A DNA stretch of 64,000 nt from Leptodontidium sp. MPI-SDFR-AT-0119 (GCA_020726505.1 JAHLEZ010000001.1:1364001-1428000), one strand, 5' to 3'; positions 1 through 11,474 are shown, counted from the stretch's first letter. Numbers and translations are program-made. The notes: a model not told the origin generated them from the letters alone.

Positions 1-650
1 TTCATTGGTGACTCGGTGGCTTCCTACTGGAAGTGGCCGGGCTTTCTATTGGTTGTTTCGTGGACTCTATAGATGACTATTATTACCGTATTCGGCGACT
101 GTCCTTGCACTTGCAGTGAGTGCTTTGAACGCTTGTTTGTTCCTGGATTTTGTCAGCACATTAATATATGAATTATCGAATCTGCCTTTTTGATCATAGC
201 TATATACTTCTCAAGGAACGCAGGAGAATCTGTCGGATTTAAGCTTTGTGGCGCACGCTGCGTCTGGTGATTCAATCAATGAATGACTTCATTCCACCGC
301 TAAACGCCGAAATCCCATCGGGAAAACTCCACGTTCCTCTACTACCGCCGAATCAGAACCATCGGCAGTTTAGACTTCCGGGGATCATTGATACAAAAGT
401 TTCCACTGCCTAGGGGTTAATGCAAGATCCGGGAACTAGACGGAGTTTAGGTTCTTTGTGGGTGTTCGCTGGTAAGTGAGGGGTTCTTTGCCTTTGCGTA
501 TGAGCTCATGGCTTTGCATAAATACCGCCAGCCCCCAAGGTATAGTGTGCTGTAGAATCTGAGCTCTGTATTCTTCGCACACAAATCAATTGATACTAGA
601 CACATATTCAAACTCTTCACATCCAAACACTTCGTATTTGTACCGTCACC

Positions 651-1937
651 ATGTCTTTCCCACCACCCGTCCCAGCTGCCAAGTCTGCACTTGGTTACTA
701 CCGCATGCTCTCCCCAACGGCTTCAGTGCGAGTGAGCCCGCTATGTCTCGGAGCGATGAATTTTGGTGATGCCTGGTAAGCTTCCTACTGTCGCGTTGCT
801 GTCAAACAATTAACGTTTCTCGTAGGAAAGGCTTCATGGGTGAATGTGACCAGAAGAGCACCGAGGAGATTCTCGATTTCTTCTACGAGTCTGGAGGAAA
901 CTTCATCGACACTGCCAACAACTACCAGGTTTGCAACAATACAATCCCTCTGACTACTAACAGTTCTGACGTTGTAATAGAGTGAAGAATCCGAGAAGTG
1001 GATCGGAGAATGGATGACCAAGCGAGGAAACAGAGACCAAATGGTCATCGCTACCAAGTTCACGACTTGCTTCCGTGCCGGCCACGGGGATAAAGAAATT
1101 ATCATTAACACCACTGGAAACGGAGCCAAGTCGCTACACCTCTCCGTCGAGGCCAGTCTGAAGAAGTTGCAGACATCATACATCGACCTCCTCTATGTCC
1201 ACTGGTGGGACTTCACATGCTCGATCCCCGAATTGATGCAGTCCTTGAACCACCTCGTAGCTTCAGGCAAAGTCCTGTATCTCGGTATCTCAGATACACC
1301 AGCCTGGATTGTATCCAAAGCCAACGAATACGCGCGCCAGAACCATCTCAGACAGTTCTCTGTTTACCAGGGACGTTGGAGTGCAGAACACAGAGACTTC
1401 GAGCGCGATATCATCCCTATGTGTCGCGATGAGGGGATGGGTTTGGCTCCATGGGGAGCCCTTGGAGGTGGCAACTTCAAGACCGATGAACAGCGCAAGA
1501 GTCAAGAAGGTCGAAAGATGGGAGAGGCGAGTGAGGCAGCGATCAAGGTCAGCAAGGTTCTTGAGAAGATCGCCACTGCCAACAAGGCGCAAATAACCAG
1601 TGTTGCTTTGGCATATGTGATGCAGAAGACTCCTTACGTCTTTCCTATCGTCGGAGGACGTAAGATTGATCACTTGAAGGGCAATATTGAGGGATTGAGC
1701 TTGAAATTGACGGAGGAGGATGTCAAGGCTATCGAAGAGGCTAATGCTTTCGATATTGGGTTCCCTCACAACTTCTTGGGTGGACCAAATGGAGTTAAGA
1801 GCCCCAATGATGTTTGGTTGATGTCGATGGCTGGGCATCAGCAACATGTTGAGCCTTTGAAGGTATGTTTTTTGTTTTCAAGCCAGTCAGATATACTCGC
1901 TAACGACTTTCAGCCCATTACCCCAGCCAAGGAGTAA
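651..1937 (+). CDS. Aldo-keto reductase (aryl-alcohol dehydrogenase / norsolorinic acid reductase type)
   Basis: An NADPH-dependent aldo-keto reductase, presumably cytosolic, that would reduce aryl aldehydes or ketones; the true substrate is not readable from sequence. Exons are 651-775, 826-928, 981-1862 and 1914-1937, all with GT-AG introns, giving about 377 residues, normal for the AAD/StcV branch. The first exon carries [15 protein letters not shown], the usual start of the barrel, followed by an active-site stretch with FIDTANNYQ (Asp and Tyr). Later come [19 protein letters not shown] and the cofactor-binding end around PIVGGRK. The very short last exon encodes PITPAKE. Homologues occur in aflatoxin-type clusters, but many are single housekeeping genes, and here no cluster gene is adjacent. 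A TATA-like CATAAATA lies near 518, about 125 bases upstream of the start. Confidence 0.9.
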
Positions 1938-2452
1938 AGATCAGGAAAGACCGAGGTCGAGGGAAGGAATGGATGAATCGTATGTAGGATATTAAAACGA
2001 AATCTTGACTTAGCCATTGAAGTGTGAGTTCCGGTATCTTGAGTCTTTAGTGTCGCATCGCACAAGGGGGGCGTTGAGTTGCTGACAATACCTCGCTTCC
2101 CTGTTATTGCCGATATCAAACGAATAGCTTCAGATGACAAGGAGATGAGCAAAGATGCCAGCTTCATCAAACATGAGACATTAGATAAGCTCACTGGCAA
2201 CATATGTACCCAGAAAAACTCACCATCGCTACCAGGCAAGCTGGACTTCTAGGAAGGATTGGGATTCGACCTCGCGTACCTCCACAGGAATGCAGGCCAA
2301 GCAACAACAACAACATTTTGAAGGCATTGACATTTCTGAGAAAGGGGATATAATCAGCACGTATAACATATAACACAGCTAGGCGTAGATATTTCCACTT
2401 CCAAACTTCTCAATTTTCAGTACTCACTTGCTTGCAGTTTCCCATTTTCATC
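1938..2452. other. Intergenic, no gene seen
   Basis: Spacer between the reductase and the secreted-peptide gene. Short open frames here lack supporting codon structure or family features. It must hold the reductase 3' end and the promoter of the next gene. Confidence 0.5.
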
Positions 2453-2968
2453 ATGAAGCTCCACATAGTTCTAACCTTCACCTCCCTCATCCTCTGCATA
2501 GTAGCATTCGAACCGCTCAACCCCATCAACGGCCTCCCAGCCGCACCTCCACGCCGACCAAAACCAAAGTCAACCCCCCTATCAATCGCAGGAGGCACTT
2601 TCCACGAAGGCTCGAAACAAACCAACAAGCCAGGAACGACATCGACTAAAACCATCAAAGTATCGCTCCGTCCAACAGCACAATCGAGTAAGACGAGGAC
2701 AAGACAGAAACCTACTGGGCCAGATACGCCTTGGACGCGAAGACCGCATGCAACGAGTAAGAAGATGGGACGACCACGGCCGACTGGGCCGGATACGCCC
2801 TGGACGAAGAGGGATACGATGAAGAAAAACATGACGACATCGATGAGGACGGAGACGAGTCCGGAGCCACAAGAGACTGGAGAGGTTGGAGGAGGAGGGA
2901 GTGAGAAGAGTGTGCATCATGTCGTTGCGGGTCTTGAGTCTCGTCCGATTCCAAGACCTCGTGCATGA
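2453..2968 (+). CDS. Small secreted precursor with two kexin-flanked PTGPDTPW repeats
   Basis: I do not recognise this gene as a named family. The single-exon frame encodes 171 residues from the ATG at 2453; the preceding in-frame codons have no ATG. Residues 1-19 (MKLHIVLTFTSLILCIVAF) look like a signal peptide. The rest is Pro/Thr/Lys/Arg-rich and has no cysteine after the signal region, unlike typical disulfide-rich effectors. The nonapeptide PTGPDTPWT occurs at about residues 87-95 and again at 110-118. It is followed by Arg-Arg and Lys-Arg respectively and preceded by basic residues. This is the layout of a kexin-processed repeat peptide precursor (pheromone-like, RiPP or signalling peptide). 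No UstY-like (DUF3328) cyclisation gene was found in the window, so a linear peptide is as likely as a cyclic one. The function is inferred from layout only. Confidence 0.65.
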   Translation: MKLHIVLTFTSLILCIVAFEPLNPINGLPAAPPRRPKPKSTPLSIAGGTFHEGSKQTNKPGTTSTKTIKVSLRPTAQSSKTRTRQKPTGPDTPWTRRPHATSKKMGRPRPTGPDTPWTKRDTMKKNMTTSMRTETSPEPQETGEVGGGGSEKSVHHVVAGLESRPIPRPRA

Positions 2969-3907
2969 GGTTCGGTTTGGTTTCTTGTAAGTTTTTCATA
3001 CTGTTTCCATGTCGTCACTTGGTAAGATTCTAACCACTGTTGACAGTATATCTCCTACATATGATGTGTGTTTCGGTAATGGAATGGGTAGATTTTGATA
3101 ATATGTGGGAAGATAATGTGTCTTTTTGTTTATTTTGGTGGACATGTGAAAGTGTGAGCCTGAAACTTTGGAACATAATAATAGAAGGATCTCTTGTATT
3201 TGTTGTCTGGATTTTGTTCGTGCGTCATATTGGGGGAGAGAAAGGAGGAAGTCCGCAATTTTGGTGTATCTTCTGACCTTGTTCGAGTCAATTAACTCTC
3301 CAAAGAGATCTTGCTTGTTTACAATTCCCACAAGAAATCAACAACATCTTAGCATCTTTTGCTCATCGTAAATCGATGGACAGTGCTGTATATTTCTCGT
3401 TAATTTGTCAAGATGGCTTTAATACCCCGTAGAAGAAAAGTAGTTCGAATGAACCATTTTGTATCATAATTTGGAAAGTGAAGTCTTTGGCTCGAAGCTC
3501 CCCAACTTGCCGCAGTCACTCGAGCAGGGGTTATGATTTAGCGCGGTTTCAGGAGGTCCAGCCAGTTGGCAAGGCTGTGGCAATGGTTGAACAGCCGAAC
3601 TTCAAGGACAATACCAATCGTACACAGGTAGGCAGCTGATACAACATTGCACCCGCAGACAATGGGAACAATTGACAATACCTAGCTATCTATCGGAGCA
3701 TCTTCTGCTATTTCTCCCCACATCAAGCGCTTTAATTTCCCTTCTCAAATTTTCTTCAACTTCCACGATCTCTGAAGCTGTGACACCACCGATTGTTGAA
3801 CAGGCAACAACAAAGCACCTTCCTTTTTTCCCTCCAACCTCAATCAACCACTCCATCCCCCTTCGTTCAAGAGATCGATCTTGCGACTCAAAGTTGAATC
3901 CTTCACA
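2969..3907. other. Intergenic, 0.94 kb
   Basis: No coding region with splice or family support was seen. The stretch holds AT-rich 3' flank of the peptide gene and the promoter of the acidic nuclear protein, including pyrimidine-rich sequence at about 3715-3900 just before its start. Confidence 0.5.
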
Positions 3908-5322
3908 ATGGATACCCTATTCAGACTCAAAGACACATTCGTCCAGTTCCTCTCCCCAGCTGCGAAGCGCCGTCGCACCGTCGGTCCTGGCACGCCCTCC
4001 AGCTCGAAAGACCACGAGTACCTTGCCCCAAGCTCCGAGCCTCGAGGCAGAAAGGCGCAAGCTGTTGCTTTCGATCACCTCACCTCGAAATACCCGACTA
4101 CACCCCAACCAAAGAATCCCCGAAAGCGAGCCCGCGAGGAGGAGGACGAGATTGTCATTTCGCCAGGCGACTCGGTGTCACAAGTCTCGACAGTTGGTTC
4201 TGAAGAGAGTTCTGTTGGTTCGCCAGTTGATAGCGAGGGAGCGGAAGAGGAGATCGAAGCGGAAATTGAAGAGGAGCTTGATGAGGAGATTCAAGCAGAG
4301 AGCCAAAATGATATCGAGTTTGATGCGGAAGATGAAGGCGGAGAAGGCGACGCAGACGAAGACGCAGACGAAGACGAAGACAGCGATGAGGTGATGCTGG
4401 AAGACGAGGAGTTCTACTCTGAGGAGGAGGATGAAGTTGACTTGGAGGCCCAAGAAGCTGCAGCATCCGAGGCAAAGGTCCAGGAATATTTGGCACGACA
4501 GAAGGAGTTCGAGACAATCCAGGAGAACATTCAAAAGGCCAAAGCCGATGCTAGCTGGCACCCAGACGCCCTCTTCCTCTACGAGAGATTGGCCCTCCGC
4601 AGTTTCGAACCCCTCGTTCCCATTGATTGGCAGATCGATTTTCCAACTCTCCCCGAGATTCTCTTCACTGAGAATGATGAAGAAACATTTGTCAATTCCA
4701 ACTGTCTCGCTAGCTATCGAGGTGAGCTATATCGAGTTCTCACTTTCTTTGGTAAACTAACAACGAAATAGGAATCAAGGCTCTGCAATCTCTCATCACC
4801 CTTGGAGTCCGTGTCCGCGACAAGCTCAGCGTCGGTGGTTACCCAGAGAAGATGGTCGCGAAGGAGATTCAAAATTACATCAAATGGGCCGAGAGAGATG
4901 GTGGTTACCAGAAGATGCGATTCATCCCAGTCCACACCGTTGTTGCGGCCCGTTCTTCTCAAACCGCTGGTTCCATCGGTGCTGCTCTTGCGAGCCAGAT
5001 GAAGTTTCTCGGCGAGCAACACATGGCCAGCTTGAGAATTTCCGATGGCGATTCTGGCGAGACCGAGAAATACACCAGATCTTTGCCACTCCTCTATGGA
5101 TTGGTCGTGGCTCAAACCAAGGTCATTCTCGTCACTCATGACTCCGCTCAACCCGACACCGAAGCTAAAGTCCTGTCGACTCTCGATCTAACGAACAAAG
5201 ACATGGACGTTTGGAACGGATTCGCTATCGCCTTCATGATCATTGCCGCCAGAAATTACATCATGTCGATCAAAAATGAGCTAGAGCCAGACAACACGAT
5301 GACTGAAGACGAAGATGCTTGA
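3908..5322 (+). CDS. Acidic nuclear protein of unknown function
   Basis: Two exons, 3908-4721 and 4772-5322, encode about 454 residues; I do not recognise a named family. The N-terminus has a likely nuclear localisation signal (AAKRRR near residue 20) and a second basic patch (PRKRAREEE, near residue 75). Residues of about 105-185 are extremely acidic, with Glu/Asp runs from a GA-rich repeat at 4230-4440. The C-terminal half is folded-looking and not low complexity. It starts with a helix (EYLARQKEFETIQ), continues through WHPDALFLYERLALRSFEPLVP and ends in a domain that crosses the intron. The reading frame across the splice (YR|GIK) is clean. The layout resembles chromatin or nucleolar adaptor proteins, but that is only an analogy. 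Confidence 0.8.
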
Positions 5323-5890
5323 GCAGCTCGATCGCTAGCCAACTTCTTGTAGTCCTAAAGCAGATGGAAGGTGGATTTCACATGGTGGATATTGCACATT
5401 TTGTTTTTCACATTGATTTGACTCGCTTTAAGGCGTAGCAGGAGTACGGAAGATTTCGCTAGCAAAAGGGACTTTTCTTTTGTACAGGCGGAATACCCCT
5501 CGCTGTAGCTTTTCGCTCAGCTCTGCACCAGCTTCATGTTTGTATTGTTGCGATACCCGATAGTGCTGCTTTACATACGGATTTGAACACGTCTACAAAT
5601 CTTCATATTATACATTTGGATTGTGCTACCTAGGTGACCCAACTTCTCATGTGGCTCTTCATAATGTACATTAGACCATCATCTCGATCTTTTTGAATTG
5701 AAATATCTTCATCGTGGCAACACTCCGGCTTTCATCATACAGCTCATCTCCAGATCTTGACCGAGACCATTTTGCCACCCCAAAACCAACAAGCTGATCA
5801 GGCTGTGGTCAGAGTAGCGAACTGCGCGGCCAGAACATCAACAAACCCCAAACAAATAAACTCCCCACACATCCCTCAGGCCACCCTCCC
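5323..5890. other. Convergent 3' flanks
   Basis: The spacer lies between two convergent genes and should hold both transcript ends. No gene was seen. Confidence 0.5.
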
Positions 5891-6400
5891 TCAATGCTCC
5901 ACCGCACTCTCCTCCAGCGCCTGAACCGCATGATCCAACTCCCGAATCCGATTCCCAATCCTCGACTTGACCTCCTCACCATCACTCCCCTCCAAAGCCT
6001 TCTCATACATCTCCTTCAGCTTATCGAGCTCCTCCCTCGCGGCCTCCCGATCGGCTTGCGCGTACACGCTCTTCTTCTCCGTCTCCTCGGTGCTGATCTC
6101 GAACTCGTCACGTGCGACGGCGTACTGGTCTTGGATCTCTTCGATTAGTGCGTCGGCGGAGGATTTGGATGAGTAGTGGCGCTGGGGAATGAGTGTATTT
6201 GAGCTAGAGATGGAGGGAGAGTTGGAGGGAGATTTGAAGGGGGGTCGTGAGGTGCCGGGTTGGGGTGTTTCGTGGCTGTGATGGGTGTTGAGGAGGATGG
6301 AGAATGGCTTGCTTGTTGACATTATCACTGAGGGTGTGAGGATTCGTTTGGAGAGGGTTGTGAGAGGACCTCGAGCTGGTAGACTTCGTAGGGAGAACAT
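5891..6400 (-). CDS. Small mitochondrial coiled-coil protein, unknown function
   Basis: A single exon of 169 residues. The N-terminus (MFSLRSLPARGPLTTLSKR) is rich in Arg, Ser and Leu with no acidic residue, typical of a mitochondrial presequence. A Ser/Pro-rich linker ends at about residue 75 in RHYSSKSS, resembling a matrix-peptidase cleavage region. From about residue 80 to the end the protein is helical and highly charged, with heptad-like spacing, predicting a coiled coil. It is of similar size to ATPase inhibitor proteins but lacks their recognisable inhibitory motif, so I do not call it one. It shares a 480-base divergent promoter with ALG3. Confidence 0.75.
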   Translation of the reverse strand: MFSLRSLPARGPLTTLSKRILTPSVIMSTSKPFSILLNTHHSHETPQPGTSRPPFKSPSNSPSISSSNTLIPQRHYSSKSSADALIEEIQDQYAVARDEFEISTEETEKKSVYAQADREAAREELDKLKEMYEKALEGSDGEEVKSRIGNRIRELDHAVQALEESAVEH

Positions 6401-6880
6401 TTTGGGTTGTTTTGAGGGGGTTTGGATGGAGGAGTTGGGAGATGTGAGCTCTGGTTGAGGATTGTTGATGACGGATCTTCATAATGGCAGATGTACCACT
6501 GGATCTGGCCCAGTTTAAATGTACTAGCGGCTTTTGGTGGCTTTGAAGGCTTGCAGCTTTATATGCTAACTTGCAACGCAACTTTTGAACGTTTATTTGA
6601 AGAAGGATAAAGAAAGTTAAATGGACTTTCAATAAGGAAATATACTTGATTTTTGAATCTTTGAGGACATTGATATGCAGCCTGTAAAATAGACTTCCAA
6701 TTGAGATGCAGGTTCAGGGTCTCCACTTGCCTCATTGCCGAGGCAGCCTTGCATGAATTGCATCGTCTCAAGACGGGAGCTCGGGTTCAATATTGACACC
6801 CCTTCATAATTTCTTCGACATTGAACTTTCCAAGCTTCACTTCTTCTCCATTTCCTCCTTCTCAATTCCTACGGAGCAGC
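6401..6880. promoter_or_regulatory. Divergent promoter region between mitochondrial protein gene and ALG3
   Basis: The 480 bases separate two genes starting in opposite directions, so both promoters must lie here. Pyrimidine-rich sequence precedes the ALG3 start at 6830-6870. No specific operator was identified. Confidence 0.5.
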
Positions 6881-8379
6881 ATGGCAGAGGAAAGTATCCC
6901 GCCAGTGCGGCACATCTCCTACCTTCGACAAGCAAAGGATCTCGCAATGGGTATTCATCCACTCTCCAAATACGTACCCCCTCTGCTTCTCATCGCAGAT
7001 GCATTTCTCACCAGCTTGATCATCTACAAAGTTTCCTGTACGTTACCATTTCTCTCTACCTCAGCTCTTAGTATCCGTATCCATATCCGTATCAATATTA
7101 GTTCTAGAATACGCAATTAACGAAACCATTGACTGGCAGACACGGAAATCGACTGGAAGGCCTACATGGAGCAGATCGCACAGTACGAGGACGGCGAGCG
7201 CGACTACACCAAGATCAAGGGTGGTACGGGTCCGCTGGTCTACCCTGCGGCGCATGTGTATATTTACTGCATATTGTACCGCGTTACGGACCAGGGGAGG
7301 AATATTCTGCTTGCGCAGAGGATTTTCGGGGTGTTGTATCTTGCGACGTTGGCGGTTGTTATGGCTTGTTATAGGCGGGCGAAGGTATGTTTGGATTGTT
7401 TGGAGTTTTTACTTTTGCTTTTAACTTTTATTTCGTTTACTCTTGGAGAGGGCAGTTGGCTGATTGGTTTATTGTTTAGGCACCGCTTTATATTTTTCCC
7501 ATGCTGGTTATGTCAAAACGATTGCACAGTATCTTCGTCCTACGACTTTTTAACGATTGCTTTGCAGTCTTCTTCCTCTGGGTCGCTATCTACATGTTCC
7601 AAAGGCGCATATGGACTCTTGGTGGCATATCGTACAGTTTGGGAGTTGGAGTTAAGATGTCCTTGCTCCTGTCTCTCCCGGCTGTGGGAGTTATTCTCTT
7701 CCTCGGAAGAGGTCTCCAGGGCAGTCTCAAGCAAGTTTACCTCATGGCACAATTACAGCTGGTTTTGGCCTTTCCCTTCTTGCCGGAAAATCCAATGGGA
7801 TATTTGAACAGGGCTTTCGAATTCTCGAGGGTCTTCTTGTTCAAATGGACGGTCAATTGGAGATTCCTTAGAGAGGAGACATTCTTGAGCAAGGAATTCT
7901 CATATTTGCTGTTAGTGGGACACGCCAGCACATTACTGCTCTTCATCACCACGAGATGGCTGAGACCTGCAGAGAAGCCATGGACGGAATTGCTTGGAAA
8001 TGTTCTGAAATTCCAGGAGCCGTGTGGACAGATGCAGCATGCAGTGTCCATTCGAATTTCTCCAAACTACATCCTGACGACCATCCTTACCGCCAATGCT
8101 ATTGGCATGGTATTCGCTCGGTCCCTCCACTACCAATTCTACGCCTATATTGCACTGGCCACCCCCTTCCTTTTATGGCGGAGTGGTATGCACCCGATTT
8201 TCCAGTACGGCTTGTGGGCAGCTCAAGAATGGGCATGGAATGTTTATCCAAGTACGGATGTGAGCTCGAAGGTTGTTGTTGGGGTATTGGCTGTCACTGT
8301 TGCGCGAATGTGGTGGGGAACTCGAACGGATTTCGTGAACCCGAAAGGCGAGGGCGCTGCGAGTAAGAAGTTGACTTGA
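6881..8379 (+). CDS. ALG3: Dol-P-Man:Man5GlcNAc2-PP-Dol alpha-1,3-mannosyltransferase
   Basis: An ER-membrane glycosyltransferase that adds the first lumenal mannose, from dolichyl-phosphate mannose, to the lipid-linked Man5 oligosaccharide used for N-glycosylation. Exons 6881-7037, 7140-7384 and 7480-8379 give about 433 residues, the usual ALG3 length. The lumenal loop after the first membrane segment carries [11 protein letters not shown], followed by [16 protein letters not shown]. These are hallmarks of ALG3, with the acidic residues thought to be catalytic. Multiple hydrophobic segments follow, then [11 protein letters not shown] and [10 protein letters not shown], also family signatures. 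Near the C-terminus, [12 protein letters not shown] is typical of the family. The N-terminal Met is chosen because MAEES starts the first clean frame after the divergent promoter. Confidence 0.96.
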
Positions 8380-8404
8380 GCTTGCAAAGCAAGTATCGTC
8401 CAAT

Positions 8405-8885
8405 CTACTCGTACTCGTCCTCCGAGTCGGAAGGAGGCATCTTTCCCACCGTCGATTCTTCGTCGTCCGAGTCCTCGGCGTATGCAGAAGACTTTGGGAA
8501 CTCCTTGGGCCTATGGAAAACGGTCAGCGGACGTGCCCCCGAGAAATCATGTACATATGCGGGAAGCTCCTCACCAATAAGCCTCTTTTCTCCACAGATG
8601 CTCGTCTCGAACCACGTTTATGATCTCGCCATCAATCTTATTCTGCCGGACATCGGCCTCCTTGGTATCGATCAGAACATATCCTCCGCGCTTTAGCCAG
8701 ATGGTGTTCCGGAATCGGGATGGGAGTTCTACGAGGATGGTCTTCTGGTTGGGTAACGAGCATGAATACAAGCTGTTCCCTTCGGCTTTGATCACTCGTG
8801 CGATTGACTGGGTGGTTGTCAGCTCAGAAGGTGGGGTAGAGGTCTCCTCTGCAGCTGCCACGATGTTGCGCTTTGGCTTGGCCAT
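8405..8885 (-). CDS. EIF1AD-like S1/OB-fold protein
   Basis: A small RNA-binding-type protein related to translation factor eIF1A and human EIF1AD. Exons, on the minus strand, are 8885-8575 and 8510-8405. The 64-base intron has a GTGAGG donor, a CTGAC branch and a CATAG acceptor. The product is about 138 residues. The S1-like core spans about residues 20-95 and includes LPSRFRNTIWLKRGGYVLID, the conserved strand pair of the family. The splice joins an aromatic YW to PKEF, as in fungal homologues, and leads into an acidic Ser/Asp/Glu tail. Without splicing, the frame stops right after the YW. The gene is convergent with ALG3, with 25 bases between stop codons. Confidence 0.88.
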
Positions 8886-9405
8886 GGTGATGTCCAATAT
8901 GGCAAGTAATCCGCGAGTCTTTAGGAGTCCAAAGGTCACAGTTTCTGGTAATCAAGAGGAAGGTTTGGCAGCTGATTGAATTCCCATTCACCTCGATAGC
9001 TCTTGCAATAAATTTTGGGATCTGCGCCGGGGGCTAGGCGGAACTGTTTATCCGGCGGGGTAGAGGACGAGGAAGAGCAGCAATTGAAAAGAGCAGGTCG
9101 GCCGAACGAATAATGAGTTAAGAAGCTCGAAAAAAGGTGATATTGATTTTTTAGCAAAAGGCCCTAATGCAATTGCATTTCTCTATGAATAAGCTGCATG
9201 AATTCTAGTAGCGAAAAAGAAAGACGAGCAGGACGAAATTGAATATCTGTATTTTAACGTGCTGCAGCTCTGACAGCTTTGAATTGAAATTGTTCGACGC
9301 ACCTCCCAGATCCAGATACATATGCTGATCAAGCCGCCGCAACCTCAATTACTAGCCGGAGACGAGCTTTATAAGTAGACCAATTTTTGATCGCAAAAAC
9401 ATTCT
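8886..9405. other. Intergenic, 0.5 kb
   Basis: This holds the EIF1AD-like promoter and the 3' flank of the methyltransferase gene. No gene was seen. Confidence 0.5.
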
Positions 9406-10345
9406 CTACAACAAAGTAATAGAAAACCCGAAGTATACCACATCATCACGCCCAAAATCGTAATTCGACCTAAGAAGCTTCTCACCAAATGCAAACTTCG
9501 ATTCAAACTTCTTGCCTATCTTTGAAGCCACGTTGTCGACCATGCGCTGCCATGTCTCCTCATTGTGCCAATAACAAGCACCTGAGCGCAATGCCCTCGA
9601 CTGATATTCTGAAGGATTCAAAGCGCCAACCTGACGGCCAACAAACATCGAACCGGGCCCCTTCAACAGTTCTGTGACGATCTTGATGATGAGGTCTGTC
9701 TGATCTTGCAAATTGAAGAGATGCAGAAACGCTGATTGGTAGATGACATCGAATCTCTCGCCATGAAAATCTTGGCGGGTCAATTCGAAAAAATCTCCAA
9801 CGACGAATTTGGACTTCAGTTTGTCTTGGTCCCGAAAAAGATTGTAGCCAAGTTCGACGTATTCACCGTGGAGCTCTGACCCCATGATATTCTCTGAGGG
9901 TGCACCGTCATGCACGAGCTTCCGGATTTCCTGGCCTAGACAACATCCGAGATCGAGAAATTTCTGACCAGATTGGATGCGCTTGACAATGTCGTTATAT
10001 CCATTCATTTCGTGGATGTGTAATTCGACGAAAGCATACAATCCTATGCAGGGGTATTTGAAGACCTGCCATGCTTTATCGCGCTATCATTTTGGTTAGT
10101 AATGCAGTCAAAGTGATCGATATTACGAATTGGAACCAGATGGAGAGAGAAAAAGCTGCACTTACGATGGCTTTGACGTGGGTGATCTGCTCGTTTTCGT
10201 CAGCGATACCGCTATATGATCTCAACAACTCTTGGAGAGGTTCTCCAAGCTTAGGATCTCTTGGATCCCAGAAGGTGCGCGCAATTTCGGCAGCGGAATC
10301 TGATGCAGCATGTGTTGGGTCGGGCCTGCCATTCGGTTCAGTCAT
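9406..10345 (-). CDS. SAM methyltransferase of the fungal polyketide/meroterpenoid type
   Basis: A class I S-adenosylmethionine-dependent methyltransferase of about 285 residues. Exons, on the minus strand, are 10345-10166 and 10083-9406, with a GTAAG donor and a GATAG acceptor. Motif I is FLDLGCCLGQE, followed by APSENIMGSELHGEYVELGY, the arrangement seen in the AusD/Trt5 group that methylates carboxylates or hydroxyls in meroterpenoid and polyketide pathways. FDVIYQSAFLHLF forms the post-motif strand, and FVGRQVGALNP lies late in the protein. The frame is intact from start to stop. It stands at the left edge of the decayed metabolite cluster and may be a surviving member. The assignment to that cluster is inferred from proximity and family only. 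Confidence 0.85.
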
Positions 10346-11474
10346 TGTAAAGGCCGGCTAGAAGCAAGATTTAGGAGAAACAAGGGCGATATTGAATCTC
10401 GTTTGAAACTGCAAGGCGACCTACCACTCAAGGCTACTGCTTGACCTTATACCAAATATTTTACAAATTTGGGGGTCGTCTTGTCGGTCGTAATCCAATT
10501 CAAGTCTGAGGCTGTCCCCTTCGCTGCCATAAGCACCTTCGAGCCTTGCGCTGAAGCAGCCTGTCGCGACAGGGCTTACAGGAGGGATTTCTGGTGGCAG
10601 CTAAGGGGACAATCGAGTCTGATCGGAGCATAATCACGCCGTTAGATTAGAGGCGTGACTATAGACGAGATTACAATGGTTTTGTAGAATCTAACTGATT
10701 GCACTAACGTCATCCAGTCTGCCCTTCTTCCCATCCTTCGTTGATCCTAAGATCGGCTTTGCTTACTGCTTATGAACTTATTTTTGTAGAGATTTACGAG
10801 TTCTCTATTATCGCATGATGGAAAAAACTTATGGATTATTTCAATCTGGATTATTATTTGCCTTCTAGGGTCGATGCCCTACTATGAACGGATTACTCTA
10901 CCCGCTTTTGGTCCATTACACATCTGTTGTCCACTTATTTTACAAAGTATGGAATTTGACAAAGGCAGGGCTTATCGGCGTGAGTAAGAATCGTCATTAC
11001 TTTCATGCCTGACGCAAAGGCCTGCGCCCCTGGGACTTCATTGCTATGTATGTGAGATTGACCTTATTCACTGGCTCCTGAATATTGCTACTGGGCTATC
11101 AGATTTTGACATCTTCAATTCTATATGACCGTTATTTTTGATTGTATTATTATTGGAGCAGGGATGTTAGTATTCTAATAGTAGTGGCCTAGCTGAAGCA
11201 GAAAGTATGGTTGGTCTGATTGAAGCCGGAAATTTCAGTCAAGCGCCATGGCTTACTACCGCCATTTATCATACCTATTCGGGATCTCTGGTCAATCCAG
11301 CTACGGACTAGAACTTAGCGACGACTCCTCAAAAAGGCTTGATGTGACCTCACCCTCAGGGCAAGATAGTTGGAAAAAAGTCTGATTGCAGTCACTAGGC
11401 ATTCAAGTGTGCCTCCAAGAGTAGCTGTCTCAACCCCAATATCAAATTCATTTTTCTTCCCTGTACGTTCTTCA
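10346..11474. other. Gene-poor, AT-rich 1.1 kb
   Basis: No gene was found. The sequence from about 10640 to 11280 is rich in AT and TA steps, as in degenerated repeat DNA, but I see no terminal repeats or transposase fragments. It separates the intact methyltransferase from the broken cluster genes. Confidence 0.5.

Noticed and set aside
2453..2968. Calling the peptide precursor a ustiloxin/phomopsin-type RiPP
   Set aside because: Only two repeats, no Tyr in the core and no UstY-type gene in the window; left as a generic kexin-processed precursor.
5891..6400. ATP synthase inhibitor IF1
   Set aside because: Size and mitochondrial targeting fit, but the conserved inhibitory segment is not visible.
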